The notes beneath the pieces were generated by a model, which was not told the origin of the DNA, made no database searches, and saw only the letters and a program-made list of their open reading frames with translations. 64,000 nucleotides of DNA. Source: Tritonibacter mobilis. Its GTDB lineage: Bacteria; Pseudomonadota; Alphaproteobacteria; Rhodobacterales; Rhodobacteraceae. The translations under genes were made by a program, and so were the position numbers. This document shows, in pieces, positions 32,845-41,460 of this stretch; position 1 is the stretch's first letter, and every line of letters starts with the position of its first letter. The stretch lies in contig NZ_LNWY01000011.1 of NCBI RefSeq assembly GCF_001681715.1, positions 1-64,000 of the forward strand, in the 5' to 3' direction.

Positions 32845-33752
32845 AACGCCTCATGGACTTGAAATGCCAGACCTTCAGATATCTTGGGGTCACAGCCGCG
32901 CTGGTGCTTGCCACTGCCAGCGCGCCTGCGGCTCAGACGGTTCCGCCGGGGAGCCTGCCCTTTGGTGTCTATGACCCCAATGGTGATTTTACCGACCTCA
33001 ATGGGGTCTCGATCGAACATCTCTTCCTGCCATGGGAGGACGTGCTGTTGTCGAGCCTCGAAGAAGCCGAGGATTATGCCAAGGCGCGTGATCGTACATT
33101 GCTAGTCACCATCGAACCCTGGACCTGGTCGCGTGACGAACGCAACACGCCACGGGTGCTGCGCAACGGGATCGAAAGCGGTGCGTATGACGAAAAAATG
33201 GCCAATATCTGCGCCGCGCTGGGGCAACTCGACATTCCGATGACGATCCGCTGGGCGCAGGAGATGGACGACAAGAGCGGCCAGTTTATCTGGGCCGGGT
33301 GGGAGCCGCAGGCGTATATCTCCGCCTATCGCCGGATGAATGATGTCTGCCGCCAAAGTGTCCCGGATGCTAAATACATGTGGTCGCCACTGGGGCTTGA
33401 GAACATGGCCGACTACTACCCCGGAGATGACTTCGTCGATGTGGTGGGGCTTTCGGTGTTCAGCTATCAGCCATGGGAAGGGGCGGTGCTGGGCGGTGCG
33501 CAGAGCTTTGAGGACATATTTGGACCGCGGTACGAGCGTGCCATTCAATTCGGCAAACCCGTGATGGTGGCCGAGCTGGGCTTTGTGGGGGATGCGGAGC
33601 ATGTCGCCCAATGGAACGCCGATGTCAGAACCAAGGGAGATCTCTATCCGGAGCTGACGGCTGTGGTCTATTTCGACCAGCAGGAGGTCTACCCTTGGCC
33701 GGATGGATTTGGCCTGCCGAACTGGCGCCAAACGGCAAACGTTCTGGAGTGA
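32841..33752 (+). CDS. secreted glycoside hydrolase, GH26-like
   Basis: 303 residues with a signal peptide (LGVTAALVLATASAPAAQ after a basic start); the ATG overlaps the synthase stop (ATGA). Catalytic signatures of a TIM-barrel endo-hydrolase are visible: the acid/base Glu in RWAQEMDDKSGQFIWAG and the probable nucleophile Glu in VAELGFVGD, as in GH26 mannanases and related glucanases. Such enzymes next to synthases trim, release or edit the secreted polysaccharide. Substrate specificity is not predictable. Confidence 0.75.
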   Translation: MKRLMDLKCQTFRYLGVTAALVLATASAPAAQTVPPGSLPFGVYDPNGDFTDLNGVSIEHLFLPWEDVLLSSLEEAEDYAKARDRTLLVTIEPWTWSRDERNTPRVLRNGIESGAYDEKMANICAALGQLDIPMTIRWAQEMDDKSGQFIWAGWEPQAYISAYRRMNDVCRQSVPDAKYMWSPLGLENMADYYPGDDFVDVVGLSVFSYQPWEGAVLGGAQSFEDIFGPRYERAIQFGKPVMVAELGFVGDAEHVAQWNADVRTKGDLYPELTAVVYFDQQEVYPWPDGFGLPNWRQTANVLE

Positions 33753-34170
33753 TTTCGCAGCCCACGGGCAAGGGCATTTGCTGCAAGACTGCGCGAGGTC
33801 GGGTCTTCGCCAAAGATGAAGAATCACAAATACGCAGTTTTTGCGATATATTCGCGCCCGGCTTGGCCGTAGTGGCGGGTTTTTGCCTGCGCTCTACGCT
33901 GGCAAAGTGTGGTTTGGTCAACCATATAAAGGTCGCCGCAAGTATTTCCGGTAACAAACTGGCAGTTCACAAGAAAATACACCGCCGCCTCTGAAATATG
34001 GGCGCGCGTGTTTTGTTTTCGTTTCCCCAAACTCTCTCTCACTTGACGATATGCGGCTCCGGACCTGCCTTGGGGGCCGCTTGACCGTTAATTATATGTT
34101 GTCCTAAATGAGGCACAGGTAACGGGACCCGCTTAATCAAGGGTGGGCTCACAACCCGAGGAGAGCAGTT
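33753..34170. other. intergenic region with a candidate promoter
   Basis: No gene is supported. TTGACC at about 34083 followed 18 bp later by TAAATG is a possible promoter for the small secreted protein at 34171. The remaining sequence is AT-richer than the coding sequence on either side and shows no clear repeat. Confidence 0.35.
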
Positions 34171-34371
34171 TTGGTAAGACAGGTAGCACGCCAGTGTCGG
34201 CGCGGTTTTTTGGCATTTTCAATCGGAACATCGCTTCTTGCGAGTGCAGCGCTGGGCGCACAAGCAACGGGTGTGAGCAGCCCTAAAGAGGTCGTTCTGG
34301 CATCTGGCTCAGGCAGCTATGTGTGCACACCTGCCGGGTTTGGAAAGAAATCCCGCTGCTATCGCCGCTGA
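34171..34371 (+). CDS. small secreted protein of unknown function (66 aa)
   Basis: TTG start preceded by GAGGAGAG. The 66-residue product has a signal peptide (about residues 12-32, GFLAFSIGTSLLASAALGAQA) and a short basic tail with two cysteines (SYVCTPAGFGKKSRCYRR). The two Cys residues, about 11 apart, could form a disulfide in the periplasm or outside. The start codon, Shine-Dalgarno, signal peptide and candidate promoter together support a real gene. Function unknown. Confidence 0.6.
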   Translation: MVRQVARQCRRGFLAFSIGTSLLASAALGAQATGVSSPKEVVLASGSGSYVCTPAGFGKKSRCYRR

Positions 34372-34439
34372 TCTATTCCAGCCACGCGCACATGATTTGA
34401 ACTCGTCTTATGCCCCGCGTCTGGGGCGCAATAGACGCG

Positions 34440-35315
34440 CTAATGTTGCGGCAGGCTGTTCATAGCCTCCTGCGCGTATTGAGCCGCCATGGTGATCAAC
34501 GCATTGGCCGCATTGCGCGGGCGGGCGCAGAACAAAGGCAGTCTGGTCGGCGTGTTGTCGACCTCAATGACCTCCAGCTGGCGGTTGCTCAGTTCCCGTG
34601 TGATCGCGGCACGCGGCACCAGCGCAAGCCCTGCACCTTCGACCGCCATGCGGATCATCATGAACAAGCTGTCGCTTTGGGTAAAGCGACGGTGACGCCC
34701 CAGTCCAAAGGCGGGCCGGTGGGTGCTGCCATGGATGGGCGAGTCCCAGCTGTAGCCGATGATCGGAGAGCGCCCGAGATCATCATCGCTGAGGCAACCC
34801 TGAAACAGCCCCGGCGCGGCAATCCAAACCATATCAAAACTGCCAAGCGGTATATATTTCAGGCTGCTGTCCTGGCTCTCGCTTGAGGCAAAGGCGATGT
34901 CGAGCTGACCGGACCCCATGTGGCGCAGCAGGGTTGCGCTTTGGTTGACTTCGATCTCGACCCGCAGGTCGGGGAACTTGCGCTCCATGCGCTCCACCAA
35001 AGGCATCAGCCATGTGGCCGCAACCGGCCCGTTGGCACCAAGGCGCAGGCGGCTGTCGCGGGCGTCGGCGCTGCGATGAAACGACAGATCCTCCGTCAGG
35101 CGCAGCACCGTGCGGGCATATTCCAGCAGTTCCTCCCCTTGCACTGTCAGCGCGAGATTTTGATCGCGGCTCAGCAAGGTGACACCCAGTTCTTCCTCCA
35201 GTCCGCGGATGCGCGAAGAGACCGTCGGTTGTGAGATATTCAGTACCTTTGCAGCCTTGCGAAAACTGTTGAGGCGGGTGACCCAGTAAAAGGTCCGAAG
35301 GCTGTGAATTTGCAT
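34440..35315 (-). CDS. LysR-family transcriptional regulator
   Basis: 291 residues starting MQIHSLRTFYWVTRLNSFRKAAK at the ATG at 35315; the frame extends 51 bp further upstream but the classic LysR N-terminus begins here. Winged helix at about 1-60 (LNISQPTVSSRIRGLEEELG), effector domain thereafter. It is divergent from the RraA-like gene at 35421, and the inverted repeats at 35319-35346 lie between them. It probably controls the hydrolase / aldolase island that follows. Confidence 0.87.
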   Translation of the reverse strand: MQIHSLRTFYWVTRLNSFRKAAKVLNISQPTVSSRIRGLEEELGVTLLSRDQNLALTVQGEELLEYARTVLRLTEDLSFHRSADARDSRLRLGANGPVAATWLMPLVERMERKFPDLRVEIEVNQSATLLRHMGSGQLDIAFASSESQDSSLKYIPLGSFDMVWIAAPGLFQGCLSDDDLGRSPIIGYSWDSPIHGSTHRPAFGLGRHRRFTQSDSLFMMIRMAVEGAGLALVPRAAITRELSNRQLEVIEVDNTPTRLPLFCARPRNAANALITMAAQYAQEAMNSLPQH

Positions 35316-35318
35316 GGC

Positions 35319-35346
35319 ATTCTCTAATTGATAGAATAATCCTATC
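35319..35346. promoter_or_regulatory. overlapping LysR-type inverted repeats
   Basis: ATTCT-N9-AGAAT (35319-35337) overlaps GATAG-N7-CTATC (35330-35346). The second contains the T-N11-A arrangement typical of LysR boxes (ATAG-N7-CTAT). They begin 4 bp upstream of the LysR start codon, so they are well placed for autoregulation. Confidence 0.5.
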
Positions 35347-35420
35347 GGATTGATCCGCCAATTCAAGTGGACCCGTTCATATCAGCTGGTACGTGATAGA
35401 GAAAACGAACCGGAGCTGAG

Positions 35421-36095
35421 ATGACCTATATCCTCGACCCTATGCCGCAGGCGATTGCACCCCAGAGCCTTGCGCGCCTTTGCGCCTTTGAGACGGTGCT
35501 GCTGGGGCATTTCCTCTATCGTGGCATGTTGGACCCGGCGATCCGTCCGGTTGCGGCGACGCCTCGGGTGGTGGGGACGGCGGTGACACTGACTTTGCCG
35601 GGGTTTGATTCCACGTTGCTGCATCACGCGGCGGGGATGCTGCGCCAAGGCGATGTACTGGTCATCGACCGTTGCGGCGATCACAAGGCCGCATGTCTGG
35701 GTGGCGGGGTCGCCATGGCGATCCGCAATTCCGGCGCGGCTGCGGTGGTGATTGATGGCTGCCACACGGATACGGAGGAGTTGGCAGCGCTGGGCTTGCC
35801 AGTCTTTAGCCGTGGGGCCTCTGCGCAGACCACGCGGCTGACAGGCCAAGGTGGTGCCCTGAACCGCCCCGTGAGTGTTGGGGGGGTGCCGGTGTTGGCG
35901 GGCGATGCGATCCTTGCCGACGGGCTGGGTGTGGTGTCGCTCCACGCGGTGGAATTGCCCGAAATTCTTGCACAAGCAGAAGCGTTGCAAGCGCTCACCG
36001 ACACGACCATTGCAGGCGTTGCACGTGGCGAGCGGATTGGTGATCTGTCCGGCGCAAGCGAGATGGTCGCGCGGCTCACGGCACCGGCGGGCTGA
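35421..36095 (+). CDS. RraA-like family protein (HMG/CHA aldolase fold)
   Basis: 224 residues with the RraA / dimethylmenaquinone methyltransferase-like fold (VVGTAVTLTLPG, GDVLVIDRCGDHKAACLGGGVA, VVIDGCHTDTEEL, LPVFSRGA). Members are either 4-hydroxy-4-methyl-2-oxoglutarate/oxaloacetate-cleaving aldolases or regulators of RNase E. In the aldolases the substrate-binding motif is DGxxRD; here it reads DGCHTD, with Thr where Arg is expected. Aldolase activity is therefore doubtful or altered. It lies next to an HpcH/HpaI-type aldolase and hydrolases, so a catabolic role is still the most likely. A 5-bp gap separates it from the LuxR gene. Confidence 0.75.
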   Translation: MTYILDPMPQAIAPQSLARLCAFETVLLGHFLYRGMLDPAIRPVAATPRVVGTAVTLTLPGFDSTLLHHAAGMLRQGDVLVIDRCGDHKAACLGGGVAMAIRNSGAAAVVIDGCHTDTEELAALGLPVFSRGASAQTTRLTGQGGALNRPVSVGGVPVLAGDAILADGLGVVSLHAVELPEILAQAEALQALTDTTIAGVARGERIGDLSGASEMVARLTAPAG

Positions 36096-36100
36096 GCGGG

Positions 36101-36790
36101 ATGGGCACCGTCGCAGATCTGGTGGATGCGGTCTATGCAGACCTCGGCCCGCAGGTGCAGGGACTGGTCTATGATTACTCCCCGGTGCCCTTTTCCCACG
36201 AACCGGGCCGATTTGTACTGCCCGAAATTATCGAGGCGCGCGGTGCGGCAGAGGTGTTGGTGGACGATTGGTGTGGCCGGTCGCTGTATCGGGCCGACCC
36301 TGTGCAGCGGCGGGCTGCGAAAATCCTCAATCCTTTTGTCTGGAGTTACCACGCCGAGGAATGCTCGGTCATTCGCGAGGATCTGGGCCAAGGTGATGTG
36401 CGTGAGGTGCGCGAGCGGCTCTTGGACTGGACGCTGGGGCGCGGCATGACCGTACCCTTGCATCTTCCGGGGCGGGGATTTGCGACGCTGTCGGCCTTTG
36501 TCGAGGGGCGGGCAGATATGGATATGCTGGCACGTTTTGCGTTGCAGGCCTTTGAGTTGCAGGATCGGATCTCGGTCGAGCTGCAGCAGGCGCGCGGCCC
36601 GCTGACCCTGCGCGAGGCCGAATGTCTGAGCCATACCGCAGCGGGGCTATCCGCCAAACAGATCGCCCATGAACTCAACCGCTCCGAGAGCATGGTGGTC
36701 AAACATCTGCAGGCTGCGGCGTCCAAACTCGGCGCGCGCAATCGCAGCCATGCGGTCGCGATTGCCACACGTCAGGGCTGGATCGACTGA
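36101..36790 (+). CDS. LuxR-family regulator with autoinducer-binding domain (LuxR solo)
   Basis: 229 residues. The N-terminal domain (about 1-155) matches the acyl-homoserine-lactone-binding fold: [18 protein letters not shown] contains Trp, Tyr and the Asp-Pro pair at the expected spacing, FVWSY supplies the second Trp, and [19 protein letters not shown] the conserved Gly region. The C-terminal HTH (about 165-225) reads [39 protein letters not shown]. No luxI is present in the window, so it is a solo here. It lies 5 bp after the RraA-like gene. It overlaps the convergent aldolase gene by 19 bp. Confidence 0.82.
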   Translation: MGTVADLVDAVYADLGPQVQGLVYDYSPVPFSHEPGRFVLPEIIEARGAAEVLVDDWCGRSLYRADPVQRRAAKILNPFVWSYHAEECSVIREDLGQGDVREVRERLLDWTLGRGMTVPLHLPGRGFATLSAFVEGRADMDMLARFALQAFELQDRISVELQQARGPLTLREAECLSHTAAGLSAKQIAHELNRSESMVVKHLQAAASKLGARNRSHAVAIATRQGWID

Positions 36791-37530
36791 ACCGCGCGCG
36801 CGGCGGCGTCACGCAGCAGGCCGACATCAGATGTGACAGTGACCAAGGCATGCCCTCGGGCAAACATATCTTGCGCGTGTTCTCCGGGCAGTGCGGCGCC
36901 CCCCAGCAGCTTGCCAGAGGCGCGGATCGCCGTTTCTGCATCTCGCAGCGCCTGTGCCAATTCGGGCGAGGCAAGATCGCCAAAGCTGCCATAGTCGCTG
37001 GTCAGATCCAGCGGACCCAGGAAGAGCATGTCGATCCCTTCGACCGCTGCAATCTCGGGGATTGCCTCCAGCCCTGCGCGGCTTTCGATCATTACGGCAA
37101 CAAGGATCGAGTCATTTGCTGTTTGCGCATGGGAACCGTCTGCGCCATAGCGGGCAGCGCGCGAGACGGTGAACTGCGCGCCGCGACGGCCCAGCGGCGC
37201 GTAGCGCGCGGCCTCTGCAATGGCGCGGGCCTCTGTGCCAGAGCGCACATCGGCCACCATGATCCCGTCAAACCCTGCATCGAGCAGCGGCTTGATCGCC
37301 CCGGCAGAACCGTCTCGGGCGCGGGCCATGACAAAGGCATCCGACATCGCGCGAATGGCGCGCAGTTCGTGCAGGGCAGATTGCATGTCTGCCGCCGCAT
37401 GCTCGCGGTCGATAATCAAGAGTGGAAAGCCCGCTTGCGCCATCACCTCATCCACATCGGGGTTGGCGAGGAACAGAAACGCGCCGGGCAGGCGGGTTCC
37501 GTTCAGCAGGGTCTGGCGCAGGGGTTTCAT
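36772..37530 (-). CDS. HpcH/HpaI-family aldolase
   Basis: 252 residues from the ATG at 37530 (GGAGAAG upstream). Class II pyruvate aldolase barrel: [36 protein letters not shown], metal-ligand Glu in [13 protein letters not shown], and [13 protein letters not shown] with the second acidic ligand. Members cleave 4-hydroxy-2-oxo acids (or run the reverse condensation) to pyruvate plus an aldehyde, in aromatic or sugar-acid degradation. It is divergent from the hydrolase operon at 37684 and convergent with the LuxR solo, overlapping it at the 3' ends. Confidence 0.83.
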   Translation of the reverse strand: MKPLRQTLLNGTRLPGAFLFLANPDVDEVMAQAGFPLLIIDREHAAADMQSALHELRAIRAMSDAFVMARARDGSAGAIKPLLDAGFDGIMVADVRSGTEARAIAEAARYAPLGRRGAQFTVSRAARYGADGSHAQTANDSILVAVMIESRAGLEAIPEIAAVEGIDMLFLGPLDLTSDYGSFGDLASPELAQALRDAETAIRASGKLLGGAALPGEHAQDMFARGHALVTVTSDVGLLRDAAARAVQSIQP

Positions 37531-37683
37531 GAGGCTTCTCCGGTTTTGCATGAGGCTAACGCGGACTGGCGCAGGCGGCATCCTGCAAGATCTTGCAGCT
37601 TGTTGGCGGGGCAGCGGCTGCGGCAGTTTTGCCCGAATATCGCCCCCGGTCTGAGCATCGGGGCCAATGGAAGGAGCCGCGCC

Positions 37684-38589
37684 ATGCATCAAATCCCGAA
37701 GGTCCAAGAGGGCTACTGCGCCTTTGGTGAGCACCAGACCTGGTATCGGGTGACGGGAGATCTGAGCAACGGCGCGCTGCCCTTGGTGGTGGCCCATGGG
37801 GGGCCGGGTTGCACCCATGATTACGTCGATGCCTATAAAGCCATTGCTGCCACAGGGCGGGCGGTGATCCATTATGATCAGCTGGGCAACGGGCGCTCGA
37901 CCCACTTGCCGGAGGCTCCGGCAGAGTTCTGGACCGTAGATCTGTTTCTTGATGAGCTCGACACCTTGCTGGCGCATCTGGGGATTGTCGATGGCTATTG
38001 CCTCTTGGGGCAAAGCTGGGGCGGCATGCTGGCAGCAGAACATGCGGTGCGCCGACCTAAGGGTTTGAAAGCTTTGGTGATTGCAAATTCACCGAGTTCT
38101 TTTCCCACTTGGGTCGAAGAGGCGCTGCGCCTGCGTCGTGCGTTGCCGGGCGGGGTGCATGAGACCTTGCTCAAGCATGAAGCGACGGATGATTTCGACC
38201 ACCCCGAATATCAAGCCGCGAGCGATGTCTTTTATCGCAATCATGTTTGCCGCCTTGATCCCTGGCCGCCCGAGGTGGTGGCGACCTTTGCTGCGGTGGC
38301 CGCTGATCCCACCGTCTATCACACCATGAATGGGCCGACCGAGTTTCACGTCATCGGCACTCTGAAGGATTGGACCATCGAGGATCGCCTGCACCGAATT
38401 GAGGTGCCGACGCTGGTGTTAACCGGCCGCTTTGACGAGGCCACGCCGCGCGCTGCTGAGGCCTATTCCACCCGTATCCCCGGCGCGCAATGGCTGATCC
38501 TCGGCCAGTCCAGCCATATGCCACATGTGGAGGAGCATGCGCTCTGTATGCAGGTGGTGTCATCTTTCTTGGACCGGAGCACAAAATGA
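37684..38589 (+). CDS. alpha/beta hydrolase, proline iminopeptidase-like (S33)
   Basis: 301 residues from the ATG at 37684 (GGAAGGAG upstream); the frame is open far upstream across the promoter region and the opposite gene, which is coincidental. The oxyanion motif HGGPG is at 39-43 and the nucleophile Ser111 in GQSWGG. Asp is in [10 protein letters not shown] and His in SSHMPHVEE. This is the S33 pattern of proline iminopeptidases and related amidases. The next gene, a nitrilase-family amidase, overlaps its stop, so both probably act on amide or peptide-like compounds. Confidence 0.82.
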   Translation: MHQIPKVQEGYCAFGEHQTWYRVTGDLSNGALPLVVAHGGPGCTHDYVDAYKAIAATGRAVIHYDQLGNGRSTHLPEAPAEFWTVDLFLDELDTLLAHLGIVDGYCLLGQSWGGMLAAEHAVRRPKGLKALVIANSPSSFPTWVEEALRLRRALPGGVHETLLKHEATDDFDHPEYQAASDVFYRNHVCRLDPWPPEVVATFAAVAADPTVYHTMNGPTEFHVIGTLKDWTIEDRLHRIEVPTLVLTGRFDEATPRAAEAYSTRIPGAQWLILGQSSHMPHVEEHALCMQVVSSFLDRSTK

Positions 38590-39416
38590 TCCGTTTTGCC
38601 GCAATTCAGATGTGTTCGACAGCGGATGTTGCTGCGAACAATACATCGATCGAGGTGCTCGTGCGCGAGGCCGCAGGGCAGGGCGCACGCGTGATCAGCC
38701 TGCCGGAGGCCGCCAACATCCTGCTGCGCGACCAGATGGAGTATCCCGCGCGCTGCCTCCCAGAAGCTGAGGACAGCACGCTTGCGCTCTGTCAGGCGCT
38801 GGCGCAGGAACTGGGTGTCTGGCTCCACACCGGATCATTGTTGCTGCGCGCCGAAGAAGGCAGCCGTATTTGGAACCGCGGCCATATGATTTCACCCACA
38901 GGGGCGATCACGGCGCGTTATGACAAGCTGCATACATTCGACGTGGCGCTGGGCGGGGCGGGCGATTTCATCGAGAGCCGCGCGGTGGCACCGGGGCAGC
39001 GCGGTGCTATCACCTGCGAGGCGGACGGGCTGAAGCTGGGCCTGTCGATCTGTTATGATCTGCGGTTTTCCTATCTTTTTCGGGCACTGGCCAGCGCGGG
39101 CGCTTCGGTCCTGATGATCCCTGCCTCCTTTTCACCGATCACCGGCCCCTTGCACTGGGAGCCGCTGCTGAAAGCCCGCGCCATCGAGACCGGGTCTTAT
39201 GTGGTGGCGGCGGCGCAATCTGGCACCCGTGACGGGCTGCGCACCCATGGTCAGTCGCGGATCATCTCCCCCATGGGCGAGGTGCTGGCCGCCGCAGGGG
39301 ATGAGCCGGGCGTGATCTGCGCCGAGATTGATTTGGCCGAGGTCACCGAGACCCGCCGCCGCCTGCCAGTGCTTGCACAGACCCGCGAGATCGGCGAGGT
39401 GAGCCATGAGGCGTGA
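38586..39416 (+). CDS. carbon-nitrogen hydrolase (nitrilase superfamily amidase)
   Basis: 276 residues; ATG overlaps the preceding stop (ATGA). The catalytic triad is complete: Glu41 in SLPEAANI, Lys114 in [10 protein letters not shown] and Cys156 in LSICYDLRF. It is close in pattern to the omega-amidase / Nit1-like branch (deaminated glutathione amidase) that hydrolyses side-chain amides. Cytoplasmic. Operon partners are two alpha/beta hydrolases. Confidence 0.87.
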   Translation: MIRFAAIQMCSTADVAANNTSIEVLVREAAGQGARVISLPEAANILLRDQMEYPARCLPEAEDSTLALCQALAQELGVWLHTGSLLLRAEEGSRIWNRGHMISPTGAITARYDKLHTFDVALGGAGDFIESRAVAPGQRGAITCEADGLKLGLSICYDLRFSYLFRALASAGASVLMIPASFSPITGPLHWEPLLKARAIETGSYVVAAAQSGTRDGLRTHGQSRIISPMGEVLAAAGDEPGVICAEIDLAEVTETRRRLPVLAQTREIGEVSHEA

Positions 39417-39491
39417 AGTGCCCAAATTTTGCGTTGATTTTTCGGGGCTTGGCACCGGACTTACCCCCTTATTTCGATCACGAGGTCTCGT

Positions 39492-40313
39492 ATGACATCT
39501 GATGCTGAATCAAAGGCGCTGGCGACGTGTCAGCTGACCGACAGCCCTTGGCGCTACGCGTTTCAGGTGGCCGAGGCCCCGGATGCGCCGCTGGTCATCG
39601 CGGCGCATGGAAGTGATCGCGACATCCGGGGCTTGCTCGACGGGGTGGCGCTGGAGGGGCAGGTGTCGGTTCTTGCGCCTTTGTTCCCGGCAGAGATCGA
39701 CGGCGAAAATACTGGCGATGACTACAAATTTCTGACCGGGGGTGGTGCGGATTATCTGGTTCTGATGGACCGCATTCTTGCGGATGCGCTGACGCGGCTC
39801 AATGGCAGGCCCCGCCAGATCTGGTTGTTCGGGTTTTCGGGTGGGGCGCAATTCGCGCAACGCTACGCGCTGTTTCGCGCGGCCCAACTGGACGGGCTAA
39901 TCCTTGCAGCGCCCGGTGGAGTGACGCTCTTGCGCGCGGATGTGGACTGGTGGCCGGGGCTGCGTGGTGCAGCGCGGGCCGTGGGGGCAGAGGTGGATTT
40001 CGAAGCGCTCAAAACACTGCGCACGGCAATCCTTGTCGGTGCGGAAGATCGCGCCGCTGGCATGGTCTCGCGCGCGGAGGGCACAAAATTCGGGGCGCGT
40101 GACGCAGGCCTTGCCGGAGATACCCGCATCGACAAGGCGCGCGCGTTGCGCGACAGCCTGAGCGCCCATGGTGCACCAGTGACTTACACAGAACTTCCCG
40201 GTGTGGGGCATAAGCTTGCCCCCTGCACTGAGGCCGCCGCAGTGATCCTGCGCGATTGGCTGACCCAAGAACAAGCAAGCACTCTTCCAACATCCGACAG
40301 GAGACACAGATGA
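39492..40313 (+). CDS. alpha/beta hydrolase of unknown substrate
   Basis: 273 residues. Nucleophile elbow FGFSGGAQFAQ, oxyanion region AAHGSDRDIRGLLDG, Asp in the LVGAEDRAAG region and C-terminal His in LPGVGHKLAP. It resembles the PHB depolymerase / dienelactone hydrolase-like group without a signal peptide. It is coupled by an ATGA overlap to the binding-protein gene of an ABC importer, which suggests that it processes the imported compound. Confidence 0.75.
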   Translation: MTSDAESKALATCQLTDSPWRYAFQVAEAPDAPLVIAAHGSDRDIRGLLDGVALEGQVSVLAPLFPAEIDGENTGDDYKFLTGGGADYLVLMDRILADALTRLNGRPRQIWLFGFSGGAQFAQRYALFRAAQLDGLILAAPGGVTLLRADVDWWPGLRGAARAVGAEVDFEALKTLRTAILVGAEDRAAGMVSRAEGTKFGARDAGLAGDTRIDKARALRDSLSAHGAPVTYTELPGVGHKLAPCTEAAAVILRDWLTQEQASTLPTSDRRHR

Positions 40314-41401
40314 CAGGTTTCTGGATCACTGGCACGGCAGCCCTGTTTGCCGCAGGTGTGGCGCAGGCACAGTCCATTCCCGAGGGCTACCCCGCCGATT
40401 ATGCAGAACTGATCAGCGCAGCCGAGACTGAGGGCTCTCTGCTGATCTATACCAATCTTTCCAACACCAACCTCGGCCCCGTCGTCGAAGCCTTTGCAGA
40501 GGCTTACCCCAACATTACCGTGGAAACGATCGAGATGGGCCCCTCTGAGGCCTTCTCGCGCTATGAGGCTGAGGTGGGCACCGGTGTTGAAAGCGCTGAT
40601 CTGATCATCGCCAATTCGATCCCCGACTGGATTCGCGCGGTCGAGGAAGGCGTCATTGCCGATTATGCCTCGCCCGAACGGGCGAACCTGCCGGAATGGT
40701 CCTATCCCGAACCGGGGCTTTATACATTCTCTGCCGATCCGATGGTGACGATCTACAACAAAATCACCGTGCCCGAAGAGCTGCAGGTCAGCTCTATGGA
40801 GGAGTATTTTGCCAATATCACCGCGCATCCTACGGTTTTTGAGGGCAAAGTAGGCACCTATGATGGGCGCTACGCCTTTGGTGGTTCCATAGGCTATGCC
40901 TTCACTCAGCATCACGGCGATGCGGCGTGGAACTGGTTTGCCGCGGCCGGGCCATTGACCCGTCCGGGGGGCGGTGCTGGTGGCATGATCGAGCGCACGT
41001 TGACGGGCGAGTTGTCCTCGTCGTTCTTCGTCTCCGGCCCGGTGGTCTTTGGCAAGATGAAAGACGGGCTGGAAGCCGTTCTGGGCTGGACCTTTCCCTC
41101 TGATGGCACGCCAGTGTTCCTGCGTGGCATGGGCATCACCGAGAGCGCGCCGAATGCAGCGGCGGCACGGGTGTTCCTTGATTTTGTGCTCTCCGAGCCG
41201 GGCCAGCAGGCCGTAAGCGCCGGCAGCCTCACGGCTTATCGTCCGGGTGTCGCACCCGAGGACGAGGATGCCTATGCGCTGGATGACGTGATCAAGGCCA
41301 TCGGTGGTGCCGAAAACCTCATCCTGATCGATTACGATCCGGAAATGGTCGCAGGTTTCAAGGCCTTCAACGCCCGCTGGGGCGAAGCCTTCAACATGTA
41401 A
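40310..41401 (+). CDS. ABC transporter periplasmic binding protein, ferric/AEP type family
   Basis: 363 residues, ATG overlapping the preceding stop. Signal peptide MTGFWITGTAALFAAGVAQA. The mature part begins ELISAAETEGSLLIYTN and continues with the cluster shared by Fe(III), 2-aminoethylphosphonate and thiamine binding proteins (type II fold), ending VAGFKAFNARWGEAF. No convincing paired Tyr iron-ligand motif can be assigned by eye. With linked hydrolases, amidase and aldolase, an organic ligand is more likely than iron. A hairpin follows at 41408-41440. Confidence 0.78.
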   Translation: MTGFWITGTAALFAAGVAQAQSIPEGYPADYAELISAAETEGSLLIYTNLSNTNLGPVVEAFAEAYPNITVETIEMGPSEAFSRYEAEVGTGVESADLIIANSIPDWIRAVEEGVIADYASPERANLPEWSYPEPGLYTFSADPMVTIYNKITVPEELQVSSMEEYFANITAHPTVFEGKVGTYDGRYAFGGSIGYAFTQHHGDAAWNWFAAAGPLTRPGGGAGGMIERTLTGELSSSFFVSGPVVFGKMKDGLEAVLGWTFPSDGTPVFLRGMGITESAPNAAAARVFLDFVLSEPGQQAVSAGSLTAYRPGVAPEDEDAYALDDVIKAIGGAENLILIDYDPEMVAGFKAFNARWGEAFNM

Positions 41402-41407
41402 TCTCTC

Positions 41408-41440
41408 CGGGGCCGATGGGCATAAATGCAATCGGCCCCG
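41408..41440 (+). terminator. hairpin between binding-protein and permease genes (attenuator-like)
   Basis: A 10-bp perfect stem, CGGGGCCGAT (41408-41417) and ATCGGCCCCG (41431-41440), with a 13-nt loop. Hairpins at this position commonly protect the upstream mRNA and reduce read-through, giving more binding protein than permease. Confidence 0.5.
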
Positions 41441-41460
41441 TCTGAAAGGACCTCTCCCCC

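Noticed and set aside
36850-37683. Upstream extension of the S33 hydrolase frame
   Set aside because: Runs through the opposite-strand aldolase gene and the promoter gap; family similarity begins only at the ATG at 37684, which has a good Shine-Dalgarno.
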